Origin: UBA6265 sp964526965
Lineage (GTDB): Bacteria > Chloroflexota > Chloroflexia > Thermomicrobiales > UBA6265
DNA length: 64,000 nucleotides
NCBI GenBank assembly: GCA_964526965.1
Contig: CAZGML010000001.1
Span: forward strand, 62,001 to 126,000
Direction: 5' to 3'
The position numbers and the translations under genes are program-made. The notes under the pieces are model-generated. The model saw only the letters and a program-made list of their open reading frames with translations, searched no databases and was not told where the DNA came from. Positions within the stretch are counted from its first letter, which is position 1. Each line of letters opens with the position of its first letter. Positions 1 to 8,296 of the stretch are shown here, piece by piece.

Positions 1-630
1 CGCCTGGTCGATGCGGGCACGCATGTCCGGATCCATCTTCTTGCGCTCGGGGGTCTGCACTACCTGGGCGCCCGGTGGGAGCACATCACTCGACTCAATC
101 AACCCGAGGCCGCGCTTGCTCGCCTCCTCGACTGCCATGTGAATCGTTGTGAGGATCGGGTACGGATCCATCTCCGCATCATGGATTCGCTTCGCCCAGA
201 GTTCAAGTCGCTGCTCCACCATCTCCTGCAACTTGGGGATGAGATGCGGAGGCACCCAGGCGCCACCCATCGGGAAACCACCCTGCATTTCCAGGCGGAT
301 CGGCATCTTGTCGATCAGTTTCGGGTTGTGTCCGTGGTCAACGAATACACGTGCTGGCGGGCGCATCAGCATTCCCACGCCCCGGTCGATCATGGCCTCC
401 CAGTGTGTGAGTCCGCAGAACTCGTAGTAGAAGGATGGATACTGCTCGGCCATTGCCATCGCGATACCGCTGGTGAGGCGGTTTGCTTCGTCTTCCGAGA
501 TCTCTCGTGAGATAAACTCCGGCAAATCGGGTTGCCACCAGTTCCAGGCAGGCGCCTCCTCGCCTCGAAGCGAGTTGATGTATTGTGTAGCGATTTCAGG
601 CGAGTAGAGATGCAGGCATACCTGTTGCAT
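1..630 (-). CDS. Unrecognised protein, 3' end cut by window edge
   Basis: An open frame of 210 codons runs from an ATG at 630 off the left edge without a stop. A good AGGA ribosome site lies just upstream of the ATG on the minus strand. The product is soluble-looking, rich in Trp, Pro and Met in its first 60 residues, and has no signal peptide or membrane segment. A segment with MRPPARVFVDHGHNPKL near residues 94-110 might be a useful handle for searching. I do not recognise the family. The gene is divergent from the methyltransferase-like gene that follows. Confidence 0.7.
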   Translation of the reverse strand, partial: MQQVCLHLYSPEIATQYINSLRGEEAPAWNWWQPDLPEFISREISEDEANRLTSGIAMAMAEQYPSFYYEFCGLTHWEAMIDRGVGMLMRPPARVFVDHGHNPKLIDKMPIRLEMQGGFPMGGAWVPPHLIPKLQEMVEQRLELWAKRIHDAEMDPYPILTTIHMAVEEASKRGLGLIESSDVLPPGAQVVQTPERKKMDPDMRARIDQA

Positions 631-696
631 GGTTGATCCTTTCCTGTGATGAACATATCGTGCCACGAATCACCGGATTACGTCATACTATCCGGC

Positions 697-1329
697 ATGA
701 AAACGATGCACGCGTACATGCGTCTCTCCACCAATCTCACCGAACGTACACGCGACCGATGCCCGGATGCCGTGTTTTGCAACGACGGCGTTGAGGTCTC
801 GGCCATTCGTACCGACACGGAACACCCGCACCTGTCGGTTGATGATCACAGTCTGGAAGAGCTGTCCCTTCATGATGATGTGCTCAGCCGCTTCATTGAC
901 GAAGAAGCCTGGCTGCAGGAGTTCGCGCGGGTGTTATCGCCGGGAGGGACGCTGCGCTTCACCGTGCCGGCAACAGGATTGTTCGCCTGGCTTGATACGA
1001 TGAACGCCTACCGCTACCTGGCGGATGTCAGCGGCAGGGGTCATGCACCGGACGCCGCCCTGCCCACCGGCTGGAACCGTCACTACTCCCGCAATCACAT
1101 CCGCACGCTGCTGGAAGCTACAGGCTTCAGCAGCGTGCACATCCGCTCGCAGAGCTACGCCATACAGGAAATGCGGCTCCTGACGGGGATGTTGTACGAA
1201 AACTGGATCAGGCAGGATCGGCTGGCTGAATCCAGGCTGTTTCCTGAGCTTGGCAAGCGCGACCCGAATAACGATGCATCGCTGCTCACCACCACCTGGA
1301 GTGTGACTGCCACGAAACGCGTTAAATAG
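697..1329 (+). CDS. SAM-dependent methyltransferase-like protein, N-terminally short
   Basis: The middle of this protein resembles the second half of class I SAM methyltransferases: an acidic/hydrophobic strand (SLEELSLHDDVLSRF), a helix, then FARVLSPGGTLRFTVP, the usual post-motif III strand-turn. The C-terminal part (HYSRNHIRTLLEATGF) also fits. The glycine-rich SAM-binding motif I expected near the N-terminus is not visible, so the protein may be a degenerate or non-catalytic member. The frame stays open to a GTG at 646, but that start would leave only 15 nt to the divergent gene. I therefore prefer the ATG at 697 (210 aa). No strong ribosome site is visible there. Confidence 0.6.
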   Translation: MKTMHAYMRLSTNLTERTRDRCPDAVFCNDGVEVSAIRTDTEHPHLSVDDHSLEELSLHDDVLSRFIDEEAWLQEFARVLSPGGTLRFTVPATGLFAWLDTMNAYRYLADVSGRGHAPDAALPTGWNRHYSRNHIRTLLEATGFSSVHIRSQSYAIQEMRLLTGMLYENWIRQDRLAESRLFPELGKRDPNNDASLLTTTWSVTATKRVK

Positions 1330-1406
1330 GCACGTAACCGGGCCGACGTCAGCACGGTTACGCTGAGTCGTCCCGGTCGTCAATCCACTTCAAGAGGAAC
1401 TCATCG

Positions 1407-2819
1407 TTATGCGTTGCCTGCGGCCTCTCGCAACGCGGCCGGGGCTTCCACTGGCACCTTCACTGGCTTGATGTACTTGTCGACCAGCTCGCCCTTGCCG
1501 GCAACGCCCAACTCGCGCATTACCAACTCGAAGCGTGGCTGAATCTCCGCATAAATGGCCTTTTTGGTATCTTCCGGCAGACTCCACAACTGCTTCTTGA
1601 ACGGACCAAACGCGTTCTTGCGGGTTGTGTAGTAGAACTGCGCGTCTGTCATATCTTCCTTGCGAGACGATGCATGGTGCTCATCGAGGTAGGCATAGAT
1701 CTCATCGCGCAGATCGGAGGGGAAGTGTTCGCTGTCGTAGAAGGCATTTTGATACGCAGTGGCCAGGTGCACCTCGATGGCGTCGACTTCGGCGAACTTG
1801 CCGAACGCCTCTTCCGGCAAGGTACTGGCACCGTGCTGCACGGAGCCGGCCATGCCGAGTTCCTTGGAAGCCTGGCTTAGCTTGCCGAGCGTCTCAAAAT
1901 CGACTGCCGCATCTGCAATGCTGCCATCCGGCAATACAACGCCACCGTGGCTGGTACCGGTTTGCACGCTCATTTTGCTCACCGGAACGATATCGTCGCC
2001 CAGTTTGGCGAGCTCTTCTTCGTAGCCTTCGTAGAATGCGTGCAGGTCGTCGACAGTACTGTTCTCGCTGCCGATCTCACCTATTTCCGCTCCTACTGAA
2101 ATCGTCATGCCCTCTGGCTCGACCTTGCGGATTGCAGCAGTGAGTTCTGCGGTGTGTCGGCTGTTAAGCTCCTGCTGTTCCTTCAGCGTGGGCCTGGAGA
2201 GGTCGACAAGCGTGCTGCAATCAACATCGATATTGCCGTAGCCTGCGTTGATGGCGTTGACAGCGTGCTGTCGTACCGCCTCGATCTCGGCCTCCGGGTC
2301 TTCTCCGTACTTCTTGCGATTGGCCTGATAATGATCGCCCTGAATCATCACCGGACCTTCCCATCCGGTGCGAACGGCTGCGGCCAACACGCTGGTGGCG
2401 TATTCAGCCGGCGTTTGATCGGTGTAGCCATTTTCGGATCGGGCCAGTTCGAGAATCAATTGCCGGGTTTCCGTGGCCATGGCGGCGCGGAAAACGGTAC
2501 TGGCAAAATCGAACACATCGCCACGGACGTTGATCGCGGGGGTGGTGCGATTGTGATATTCACCGCGAGCCGCGGCCATATAGAGTTCCTGAATCGACGC
2601 GGGGAATGCGCCCATCTGGAAGGCGATCTGGCGCACCAGCCACCGGGCGGACGCTTGTGGATCGCCGGTTCCGAATGTGCTGGTCCAGGCGAGCTGCTCG
2701 ATCACATCCGTGCGCACGGCATCGACATCGAGGATTTCCACGTCGTTTCCGGTCACGCGCACCGATCCGTCCAGCGCCTCGACCAGTGACTCCATATTCT
2801 CGTGAATAACTCGGGACAT
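1407..2819 (-). CDS. Long class II (zinc) fructose-bisphosphate-type aldolase
   Basis: A 470-aa protein in the class II aldolase family, which cleaves or forms ketose bisphosphates with a divalent metal. The visible active-site blocks are MIQGDHYQ near residue 150 (metal or catalytic His/Asp), VDCSTLVDLSRPT, VGAEIGEIG, SVQTGTSHGG and SVQHGAST, whose histidines match the zinc and phosphate loops. It is clearly longer than the usual 280-360 aa, with extra sequence at both ends, as in a long subgroup of this family. I chose the ATG at 2819 (product starts MSRVIHENME) because a GAAAGG ribosome site lies just upstream. An in-frame ATG nine codons earlier lacks one. The substrate could be fructose-1,6-bisphosphate or a related sugar; the sequence does not decide. 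Confidence 0.75.
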   Translation of the reverse strand: MSRVIHENMESLVEALDGSVRVTGNDVEILDVDAVRTDVIEQLAWTSTFGTGDPQASARWLVRQIAFQMGAFPASIQELYMAAARGEYHNRTTPAINVRGDVFDFASTVFRAAMATETRQLILELARSENGYTDQTPAEYATSVLAAAVRTGWEGPVMIQGDHYQANRKKYGEDPEAEIEAVRQHAVNAINAGYGNIDVDCSTLVDLSRPTLKEQQELNSRHTAELTAAIRKVEPEGMTISVGAEIGEIGSENSTVDDLHAFYEGYEEELAKLGDDIVPVSKMSVQTGTSHGGVVLPDGSIADAAVDFETLGKLSQASKELGMAGSVQHGASTLPEEAFGKFAEVDAIEVHLATAYQNAFYDSEHFPSDLRDEIYAYLDEHHASSRKEDMTDAQFYYTTRKNAFGPFKKQLWSLPEDTKKAIYAEIQPRFELVMRELGVAGKGELVDKYIKPVKVPVEAPAALREAAGNA

Positions 2820-2943
2820 GTGCTTCGGGCCTTTCTGCAGATTCAACAGCTGTTTACGGGCTGAACACGCAGGGCCTGTGCCAGCGAATTACCCGCCGTT
2901 ACCATCATCATGGTATCGCGACTTGCTGACAAATGGGGCATAC

Positions 2944-2985
2944 GAAAAAAACAAAGCCCCGAATATGTTGCCATTCGGGGCTTTG
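2944..2985 (-). terminator. Rho-independent terminator of the cupredoxin gene
   Basis: A perfect 13-bp stem (arms at 2952-2964 and 2973-2985) is followed on the minus strand by seven T residues (A tract at 2944-2950). It lies 20 bases past the stop codon of the multi-cupredoxin gene. Confidence 0.9.
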
Positions 2986-3004
2986 CGAGTATTCGATTCA
3001 GGAG

Positions 3005-4942
3005 CTAGACGATGTGGAAATCACCAACCATGCCGCTCTGCTCGTGACCAGGCACGGTGCAGATGAAGTGGTAGCTCTCGCCCGCGGTTGCGTCTTCCGG
3101 AATGACGATCTCTTCGCTCTCGCCGTTGTTCAGCAGCTCGGTTCCAATACCAAGCTCATCACTTACGAGGTCGTGCTGCATGAAGCCTTCGTTGACTACA
3201 ACGATTGTCTGACCCGGTGTGACTTCCGGCTGATCGGGGTCGAAGCTGAAGTCGTCGTGCATCGTAATGGTGAGTGCATCGCCACTGCCGGCTTCTTCCG
3301 GAGTGGCAGCCGGGCTGGCGACGGCGCCATCACCTTCGACGATGGTAATCGTGCCGACCATGCCCTGCTCCTGCGCCTCGGAAAGGTTGGATCGGAACTC
3401 GATAGTCGAGCCGACTTCGGCGTCCTCGGGAATGGTGAACTCGGCGGTGTCGCCAGCGCCAATGCTTCGAATGAACGGGATATCTCCGTCATTCCACTCA
3501 TCGGCGGAGAGGCCCATCATCATATCGGTGTCGTTCTGCCAGGTCAGTACGCCGCCCGGGGCCATTTCAAGCTCGGCCGGCGTGAACTGCCACTGGGTAC
3601 CGATAACCGTTGAGGCCATGGGATCGTTATCCGATGGCTCCTCGACTGCTGCCGGGGTGGATTCGCCATTGCCGGAAGCTTCTTCCTCTTCTTCGGCTTC
3701 GCCGTTCCCGGCTGCTGCGGCTGACCCACCACCTTCGACAATGTGGAAGTCGCCGACCATGCCGCTCTGTGCGTGACCCGCAACGGTGCAGATAAAGTGG
3801 AACTGCTCACCAACGGTGGCATCTTCCGGGATCGTCAGCTCGGCGCTCTCGCCGTTGTTCAGCAACTCGGTGCCAATGCCAAGATCTTCACTTACGAGGT
3901 CGTGCTGCATGAAGCCTTCGTTCACGACCGTGATCGTCTGACCTGGGGAGACCTCCGGCTGATCGGGATCGAAGCTGAAGTCATCGTGCATTGTAATGGT
4001 GAGGGCTTCGGTTTCTCCGGAAGCGGCTGCTTCGTCACCGGTCTCCTCTTCGGCCGACTCTTCATCTTCGGATGCAGCAGCGGCGGAGCCGCCGCCTTCA
4101 ACGACGTGGAAGTCGCCGACCATGCCGCTCTGTGCGTGACCTGCCACGGTGCAGATGAAGTGGTAGCTTTCGCCGACGGTGGCGTCTTCCGGAATCGTCA
4201 GCTCGGCGCTCTCGCCGTTGTTCAGCAACTCGGTGCCAATGCCAAGATCTTCACTTACGAGGTCGTGCTGCATGAAGCCTTCGTTCACGACCGTGATTGT
4301 CTGGCCTGGGGAGACCTCTGGCTGATCGGGATCGAAGCTGAAGTCGTCGTGCATTGTAATGGTGAGGGCTTCGGTTTCGCCGGAAGCGGCTGCTTCGTCA
4401 CCGGACTCTTCTTCAGTTCCGGCAGCTTCGCCAGCTTCCACGATATTGAAGTCACCGAACATACCACTCTGTTCGTGGCCAGGTACAGAGCAATAGAAGT
4501 AGAAGCTCTCACCAACGGCAGCGTCTTCCGGGATAACGATATCCTGGCTCTCGCCGTTTGTGAGCCGATCGGTTCCGATCCCAAGCTCATCACTGATGAG
4601 GTCGTGTTCCATGAAGCCTTCGTTGACGACTGTGACCGTCTGCCCCGGGGAGACTTTTGGCTGATCGGGGTCGAAGCTGAAGTCGTCGTGCATCGTAATG
4701 GTGAGGGCTTCCGCTGCTCCGCCATTTCCGCTCGACGCCTCTTCGGATTCAGAATCGGAGGACGCAGCTCCGGGTGTTCCGGTCATCGGGGCAAGTGTGG
4801 GAGGTGCGCCGGGAACATCTGGTATCTGGGTTGGATTAAGCGCCGCTTCGTCGGCGGGCTCATTACCACATGCAACGAGTATTGCGCTGGTTGCGGTGAC
4901 GGATGTGGCCGCCACAAATCGTCGTCTATTAATTCGCTTCAT
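3005..4942 (-). CDS. Tat-exported lipoprotein with five tandem cupredoxin domains
   Basis: A 645-aa envelope protein. The N-terminus has a twin-arginine signal (NRRRFVAATS) followed by a lipobox LVAC (Cys25), so it should be a membrane-anchored lipoprotein. Five plastocyanin/azurin-like domains follow, joined by Glu/Ala/Ser linkers, at about 80-168, 192-282, 313-403, 443-536 and 556-645. Domains 1, 2, 3 and 5 each keep a type-1 copper set: His113/Cys151/His156/Met161, His226/Cys264/His269/Met274, His347/Cys385/His390/Met395 and His590/Cys628/His633/Met638. Domain 4 has lost the Cys and His ligands. Domains 2 and 3 are nearly identical at DNA level. The start at 4942 has a GGAGG ribosome site, while longer starts lack one. 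A likely role is multi-centre electron transfer or copper storage outside the membrane. The redox partner is unknown. Confidence 0.9.
   Translation of the reverse strand: MKRINRRRFVAATSVTATSAILVACGNEPADEAALNPTQIPDVPGAPPTLAPMTGTPGAASSDSESEEASSGNGGAAEALTITMHDDFSFDPDQPKVSPGQTVTVVNEGFMEHDLISDELGIGTDRLTNGESQDIVIPEDAAVGESFYFYCSVPGHEQSGMFGDFNIVEAGEAAGTEEESGDEAAASGETEALTITMHDDFSFDPDQPEVSPGQTITVVNEGFMQHDLVSEDLGIGTELLNNGESAELTIPEDATVGESYHFICTVAGHAQSGMVGDFHVVEGGGSAAAASEDEESAEEETGDEAAASGETEALTITMHDDFSFDPDQPEVSPGQTITVVNEGFMQHDLVSEDLGIGTELLNNGESAELTIPEDATVGEQFHFICTVAGHAQSGMVGDFHIVEGGGSAAAAGNGEAEEEEEASGNGESTPAAVEEPSDNDPMASTVIGTQWQFTPAELEMAPGGVLTWQNDTDMMMGLSADEWNDGDIPFIRSIGAGDTAEFTIPEDAEVGSTIEFRSNLSEAQEQGMVGTITIVEGDGAVASPAATPEEAGSGDALTITMHDDFSFDPDQPEVTPGQTIVVVNEGFMQHDLVSDELGIGTELLNNGESEEIVIPEDATAGESYHFICTVPGHEQSGMVGDFHIV
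3734..4390 (-). repeat. Near-identical tandem duplication inside the cupredoxin gene
   Basis: Bases 4097-4390 (domain 2) and 3734-4027 (domain 3) are copies offset by 363 bases, including the start of the acidic linker. Differences are few and mostly at third codon positions, which suggests a recent in-frame duplication or gene conversion. Confidence 0.85.
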
Positions 4943-4999
4943 ACCAAATAACCTCCATGGCCATGTAGATTGTGTTTTCTGGATGACACTAAAAATCAG

Positions 5000-5018
5000 G
5001 TATGCGTGGTACGCATAC
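5000..5018. promoter_or_regulatory. Perfect 7-bp dyad, possible operator of the cupredoxin gene
   Basis: GTATGCG, five bases, CGCATAC. It lies 58 bases upstream of the cupredoxin start codon and 81 bases upstream of the divergent hydrolase gene. A plausible minus-strand -10 (TACAAT) lies about 20 bases further upstream near 5036-5041, which would place the dyad just downstream of the start of transcription. The operator role is inference. Confidence 0.5.
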
Positions 5019-5098
5019 ACTCCAACTGGGGCCTATTGTACCGTCAATGTAAGAATGCAGTGCAATGAAGCAATGTTCCTGCAAATGTAAGGAGTTCC

Positions 5099-5914
5099 AT
5101 GACAACCACAGAACGAGACACCAGGCACATAGCAACCGACTCAGCCGGAACCGCTATAGCCGTACACAAATATACGGGAACCGGCCCCAATGTGCTGCTC
5201 ATTCATGGCATAGGTAGCAGTAGTAAGGATTTCAATCCCGTCATCGCCGGGATGACCGGGTTTTGCCAACCGATCGCCATCGACCTGCGCGGCCACGGTG
5301 AATCCTTCAAGCCGGCTGCAGGTTATCACTACGGTGATTACATTCGCGATCTCGAGATCGTTCTCACATCGCTGGAGCTGGATCAGCCAATCGTGCTCGG
5401 CCACAGTTTGGGTGGAATCATCGCGCTCATGTGGGCGGCGAAAAGGCCCAACACGCCGCGAGCGCTCATCATCGAAGACTCGCCGCTTCGCTCCGGCGAA
5501 GATTTTCGAGAGGCCTTTGAGGGGTGGCTTCAACTCAACGCGTTACCGCACGAACAGGCGAAAGCCTGGTATGCCGAAAAGAATCCGCATTGGCCAGAAG
5601 CCGTGCTGGAGCAGCGATCGTTCGATATGGTGAACACCTCACGCGCCGCTATCGAAGAGCTGCGGGCAGCATCGCTTTCAAACGAAGGGCTGGATACCTT
5701 CGGCGAACTCGGAGCGATTGCCGCTCCCCTGCTTTTCCTGCAGGGCGATCCGGAAGCCGGCAGCATGGTGCACCCTGGTGACCTCGCGGTACTTCAACAG
5801 AGGTTGCCACAGACGCAGGTGGAGGTGTTCCCTGGTGCCGGGCATACGATTCACCGTAGTCATTCGGATGAGTGGTTGGCGCGTGTGCGAGCGTTCATTG
5901 AGGAGTTGGGATAG
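5099..5914 (+). CDS. Alpha/beta hydrolase
   Basis: A 271-aa alpha/beta-hydrolase-fold enzyme. Visible motifs are the oxyanion-hole strand LLIHGIGSSSKDF (about 32-44), DLRGHGES after strand 4, the nucleophile elbow GHSLGG (Ser near 101) and a C-terminal GAGHTIH carrying the catalytic His. An acid residue is likely in the LFLQGDPEAG strand. A strong AAGGAG ribosome site precedes the ATG. There is no signal peptide, so it should act in the cytoplasm. The family includes esterases, lactonases and dehalogenases, and the substrate cannot be read from sequence. It is divergent from the cupredoxin gene and has no obvious operon partner. Confidence 0.88.
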   Translation: MTTTERDTRHIATDSAGTAIAVHKYTGTGPNVLLIHGIGSSSKDFNPVIAGMTGFCQPIAIDLRGHGESFKPAAGYHYGDYIRDLEIVLTSLELDQPIVLGHSLGGIIALMWAAKRPNTPRALIIEDSPLRSGEDFREAFEGWLQLNALPHEQAKAWYAEKNPHWPEAVLEQRSFDMVNTSRAAIEELRAASLSNEGLDTFGELGAIAAPLLFLQGDPEAGSMVHPGDLAVLQQRLPQTQVEVFPGAGHTIHRSHSDEWLARVRAFIEELG

Positions 5915-6192
5915 CAAGGTGGCAAGATACCCCCTCCCGGAAACCTTGCAGCCTTACCCCTGGGCAACACTGCAAACCCGGGGCATGTTGCAGCCTTACA
6001 ATTCCCTATAAATTCAATCCAATTCATAGCAAGGCTGCAAGGCTGCAGGGTTAAGTGTGGGGCAGTGTTGGGTGTCATCGTGACCAGACGTGGTCACTGG
6101 GCTCCGGCCCAGGTTACGCCTGCGGCGTTGTGCTTCGCACGGGGATGCTTCGCTGCGCTCTGCATGACGATCGGGGTGTTTGCGTTGGGATG
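5915..6192. repeat. Intergenic region with short inverted and dispersed-type repeats
   Basis: No gene is evident in these 278 bases. A CCTTGCAGCCTTAC block at 5944-5957 recurs in part at 5989-5999, and its reverse complement AAGGCTGCAAGG is at 6031-6042, so the region can fold. Bases 6131-6172 (GGATGCTTCGCTGCGCTCTG and flanks) resemble a short repeat common in intergenic DNA of many bacterial genomes, whose spurious minus-strand translation reads HAERSEAS. Only one full copy occurs in this window. Confidence 0.5.
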
Positions 6193-7149
6193 TTATTCGC
6201 CGATCATCTTGTCCAGGGTGACGAACTCGTATCCTTCGGCGCTGTAATCCGCGATGATCTGCTCGACGGCGAGGTAATCCTGCTCCTGCGCAACGTGCAT
6301 GAGGATAATGGCGCCGGGGCCACCAAAGTCGGTGTCTGAGGCGCACCGCGCAGCGATTTCAGCGGCGGTGGTCTCCATCCAGGCGAGGGTGTCACATGTC
6401 CACCAGAAGGTGTAGTCGTAGCCCATCTCGGCGAGCAGTTCCTGGCCCTCGGCATCCAGGTCGCCATATGGCGGACGCCAAAACGGGCGAGCGTCCCAAT
6501 TAGCCACGTCTTCAATCGCGTCGTGGGCACCGGTGACTTCGGCCGCCCGCTGCTCTCGCGTGAGGGGCGCCGTGCCGGGAGAATCACCGGTCCAGCTCTG
6601 GTGGCTTTCACTGTGGTTAAAGAGCAAATGCCCTTCATCCAGGATGCGATTGACCAGGTCCGGATACTCGCGTGCCCATTCGCCGGTCACACCAAAGCTC
6701 GCCTTGAGGTTGTGTTCAAGAAGCAGGTCGAGGATTTCTTCCGTGTAGCCAGCCCCCTCGCCCGCATCGAATGTGAGAGCGACGAAATCCTGATCCTCCG
6801 GGCCACGCTCAATGACGATCGAACGGCCCGTTGTGTTTTCGGGCACGGGGAAATCGCCACGACCCAACGCCTGCGGTTCTTCAGTGGAAGCGGGAGCTTC
6901 GGTTGGCGGCGCAGTGGGTTCGGATTCAGGTTGTTCTGGCTCCGAGGTCGGCTCGGCATCGGCCTTTTCGGTCGACGTGAGATCGAACAGCGGCTCTTCT
7001 GTAGGTACGGCTGGAACCTCCTCGGATTCATCGACCGAGGGGGTGCCCGTTTGGGTGGAAACGGAATCGCCCCCACCCATCGAGGCTCCGAGCACGAGCA
7101 GGATCAGAACCGCAATTCGAGCGAGCGAAGCCGCCGACCTCGAGGTCAT
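6193..7149 (-). CDS. Polysaccharide deacetylase (NodB homology)
   Basis: A 318-aa exported or membrane-anchored enzyme: a hydrophobic N-terminal segment (about 8-27), a long Pro/Glu/Thr linker (about 30-110), then a NodB domain. Motif 1 is TFDAGEG (the usual first D of TFDD is replaced by Ala), motif 2 is NHSESH with the two metal histidines, motif 3 is RPPYGD, and MHVAQEQ near the end is motif 5-like. It probably removes N-acetyl groups from peptidoglycan or another cell-surface glycan. The ATG overlaps the stop of the upstream gene by one base (TAATG), so translation is likely coupled to the Fe-S assembly factor gene. Confidence 0.85.
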   Translation of the reverse strand: MTSRSAASLARIAVLILLVLGASMGGGDSVSTQTGTPSVDESEEVPAVPTEEPLFDLTSTEKADAEPTSEPEQPESEPTAPPTEAPASTEEPQALGRGDFPVPENTTGRSIVIERGPEDQDFVALTFDAGEGAGYTEEILDLLLEHNLKASFGVTGEWAREYPDLVNRILDEGHLLFNHSESHQSWTGDSPGTAPLTREQRAAEVTGAHDAIEDVANWDARPFWRPPYGDLDAEGQELLAEMGYDYTFWWTCDTLAWMETTAAEIAARCASDTDFGGPGAIILMHVAQEQDYLAVEQIIADYSAEGYEFVTLDKMIGE

Positions 7150-7457
7150 TACCAGATTCCGAGCTCGTCTTTAGCTTCTTCGCTCATCATGTCCGGACTC
7201 CATGGTGGACTCCAGACAAGCTTCACATCAGTCTCACCGATATCGGGGAGATCCTTGAGGGCGTTATTCACTTCCTGCATGATCACCGGGCCCAGCGGGC
7301 ACCCGAGAGATGTGAGCGTCATGGTTACCAGCACGTCGCCGGCTTCTTCGATATCGGCGTCGTACACAAGGCCAAGATCTACGATGTTGATCCCGATTTC
7401 GGGGTCATACACGTTCTTCAGGCCCTCGTAGACATCGTCTTTTGTGAACGCTGCCAC
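7149..7457 (-). CDS. MIP18/DUF59 metal-sulfur cluster assembly factor
   Basis: A 102-aa cytoplasmic protein that spans the DUF59 domain: VYDPEIGINIVDLGLVY at the N-terminus, MTLTSLGCPLGPVI with the conserved Cys in the middle, and VKLVWSPPWSPDMMSEEAKDEL at the end. These are hallmarks of the SufT/PaaD/MIP18 family, which helps deliver Fe-S clusters to target proteins. It stands alone, without suf or paa genes nearby, and is co-translated with the polysaccharide deacetylase gene, a pairing with no obvious biochemical logic. Confidence 0.9.
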   Translation of the reverse strand: MAAFTKDDVYEGLKNVYDPEIGINIVDLGLVYDADIEEAGDVLVTMTLTSLGCPLGPVIMQEVNNALKDLPDIGETDVKLVWSPPWSPDMMSEEAKDELGIW

Positions 7458-7487
7458 GTGAATACTCCTACAAAATCGTTTAACCGC

Positions 7488-7510
7488 ACGCCCTGCATGT
7501 GCAAGGGCGT
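7488..7510 (-). terminator. Hairpin after the TauE/SafE gene
   Basis: Arms ACGCCCT (7488-7494) and AGGGCGT (7504-7510) form a stem in the 75-base gap between the permease stop and the DUF59 start. On the minus strand a short T-rich stretch (ATTTTG) follows about 12 bases later. It could be a terminator or part of the DUF59 leader. Confidence 0.45.
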
Positions 7511-7532
7511 GTACGTTACAAGTGTACAGGTT

Positions 7533-8270
7533 CTAGAAAAATATCAACGCTGCTCCACCGAGAAATGGAGTGCCTACCACCGCGAATTTTAGTAATGGCA
7601 ACGGGGCGCGCCGGGTGAACTTGGCCCCGACATACGATCCCGCCATCATGCCGACGGTTACGCCCACCATGTGGATGATGGAAAGATCGCCATACCGTGC
7701 CAATGCGAGGCTGCCGCTGGCACTGATGAACACGAGCGCCAGCATTGTGGTTCCCACACTCTGGATAAGCGGAAGGCGCATCACTGTCATCAACGCCAGT
7801 TGAATAAACGGGGCCATACCAACACCGAAGAAGGCAGATGCCATACCGCCCATAAATCCGACGCCGGAGCCCACTGCTCCCCGCTTGGCGTTGATGCTGT
7901 ATGGCTCGCCTTCGGCAATCGATTTGATGCGCGAACCGAGCATCATGCGCAGCCACACCAGGAAGGCCAGGAACCAGAGTGCATACCCCGCGGCTGGTTG
8001 CAGAATGTGCTCCGGAATCAGCTGACTGAGGTCGGCGCCAACAATTGCACCGATCATCCCGCCCAGGCCAAGAATGATGCCGGGCAAAACGACAACATTT
8101 CCCTCGCGGAAGTGGGAATACGAGCCTGCAACTGTGGTGAAGAGCATTGCACCTAGCGCGGTGCCGACGGCAGTGTGGATCGACAATCCGAATACGAGGG
8201 TGAGAATACTCACCATCACGCCGGCACCACCAGCTCCGATAAAGCCGATAATGACACCGACCCCGAACAT
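7533..8270 (-). CDS. Sulfite exporter TauE/SafE family permease
   Basis: A 245-aa polytopic membrane protein with about 7-8 hydrophobic segments and the internal repeat typical of TauE/SafE (DUF81). Each half begins with a Gly-rich helix (GFIGAGGAG near 10-18 and GFMGGMASAFFGVG in the middle). The family exports sulfite, sulfoacetate or other small organic anions, and the substrate here is unknown. The first ATG at 8270 removes part of helix 1. The open frame continues upstream (IELLLSLIGV) across the stop of the preceding gene but offers only a CTG start there, so the true start may be non-ATG. It probably forms an operon with the gene ending at 8297. Confidence 0.82.
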   Translation of the reverse strand: MFGVGVIIGFIGAGGAGVMVSILTLVFGLSIHTAVGTALGAMLFTTVAGSYSHFREGNVVVLPGIILGLGGMIGAIVGADLSQLIPEHILQPAAGYALWFLAFLVWLRMMLGSRIKSIAEGEPYSINAKRGAVGSGVGFMGGMASAFFGVGMAPFIQLALMTVMRLPLIQSVGTTMLALVFISASGSLALARYGDLSIIHMVGVTVGMMAGSYVGAKFTRRAPLPLLKFAVVGTPFLGGAALIFF

Positions 8271-8296
8271 TACACCGATAAGCGAGAGCAGGAGTT

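Noticed and set aside
3743..4951. 402-codon plus-strand frame opposite the cupredoxin gene
   Set aside because: Repeats in its translation merely mirror the repeated cupredoxin domains of the other strand.
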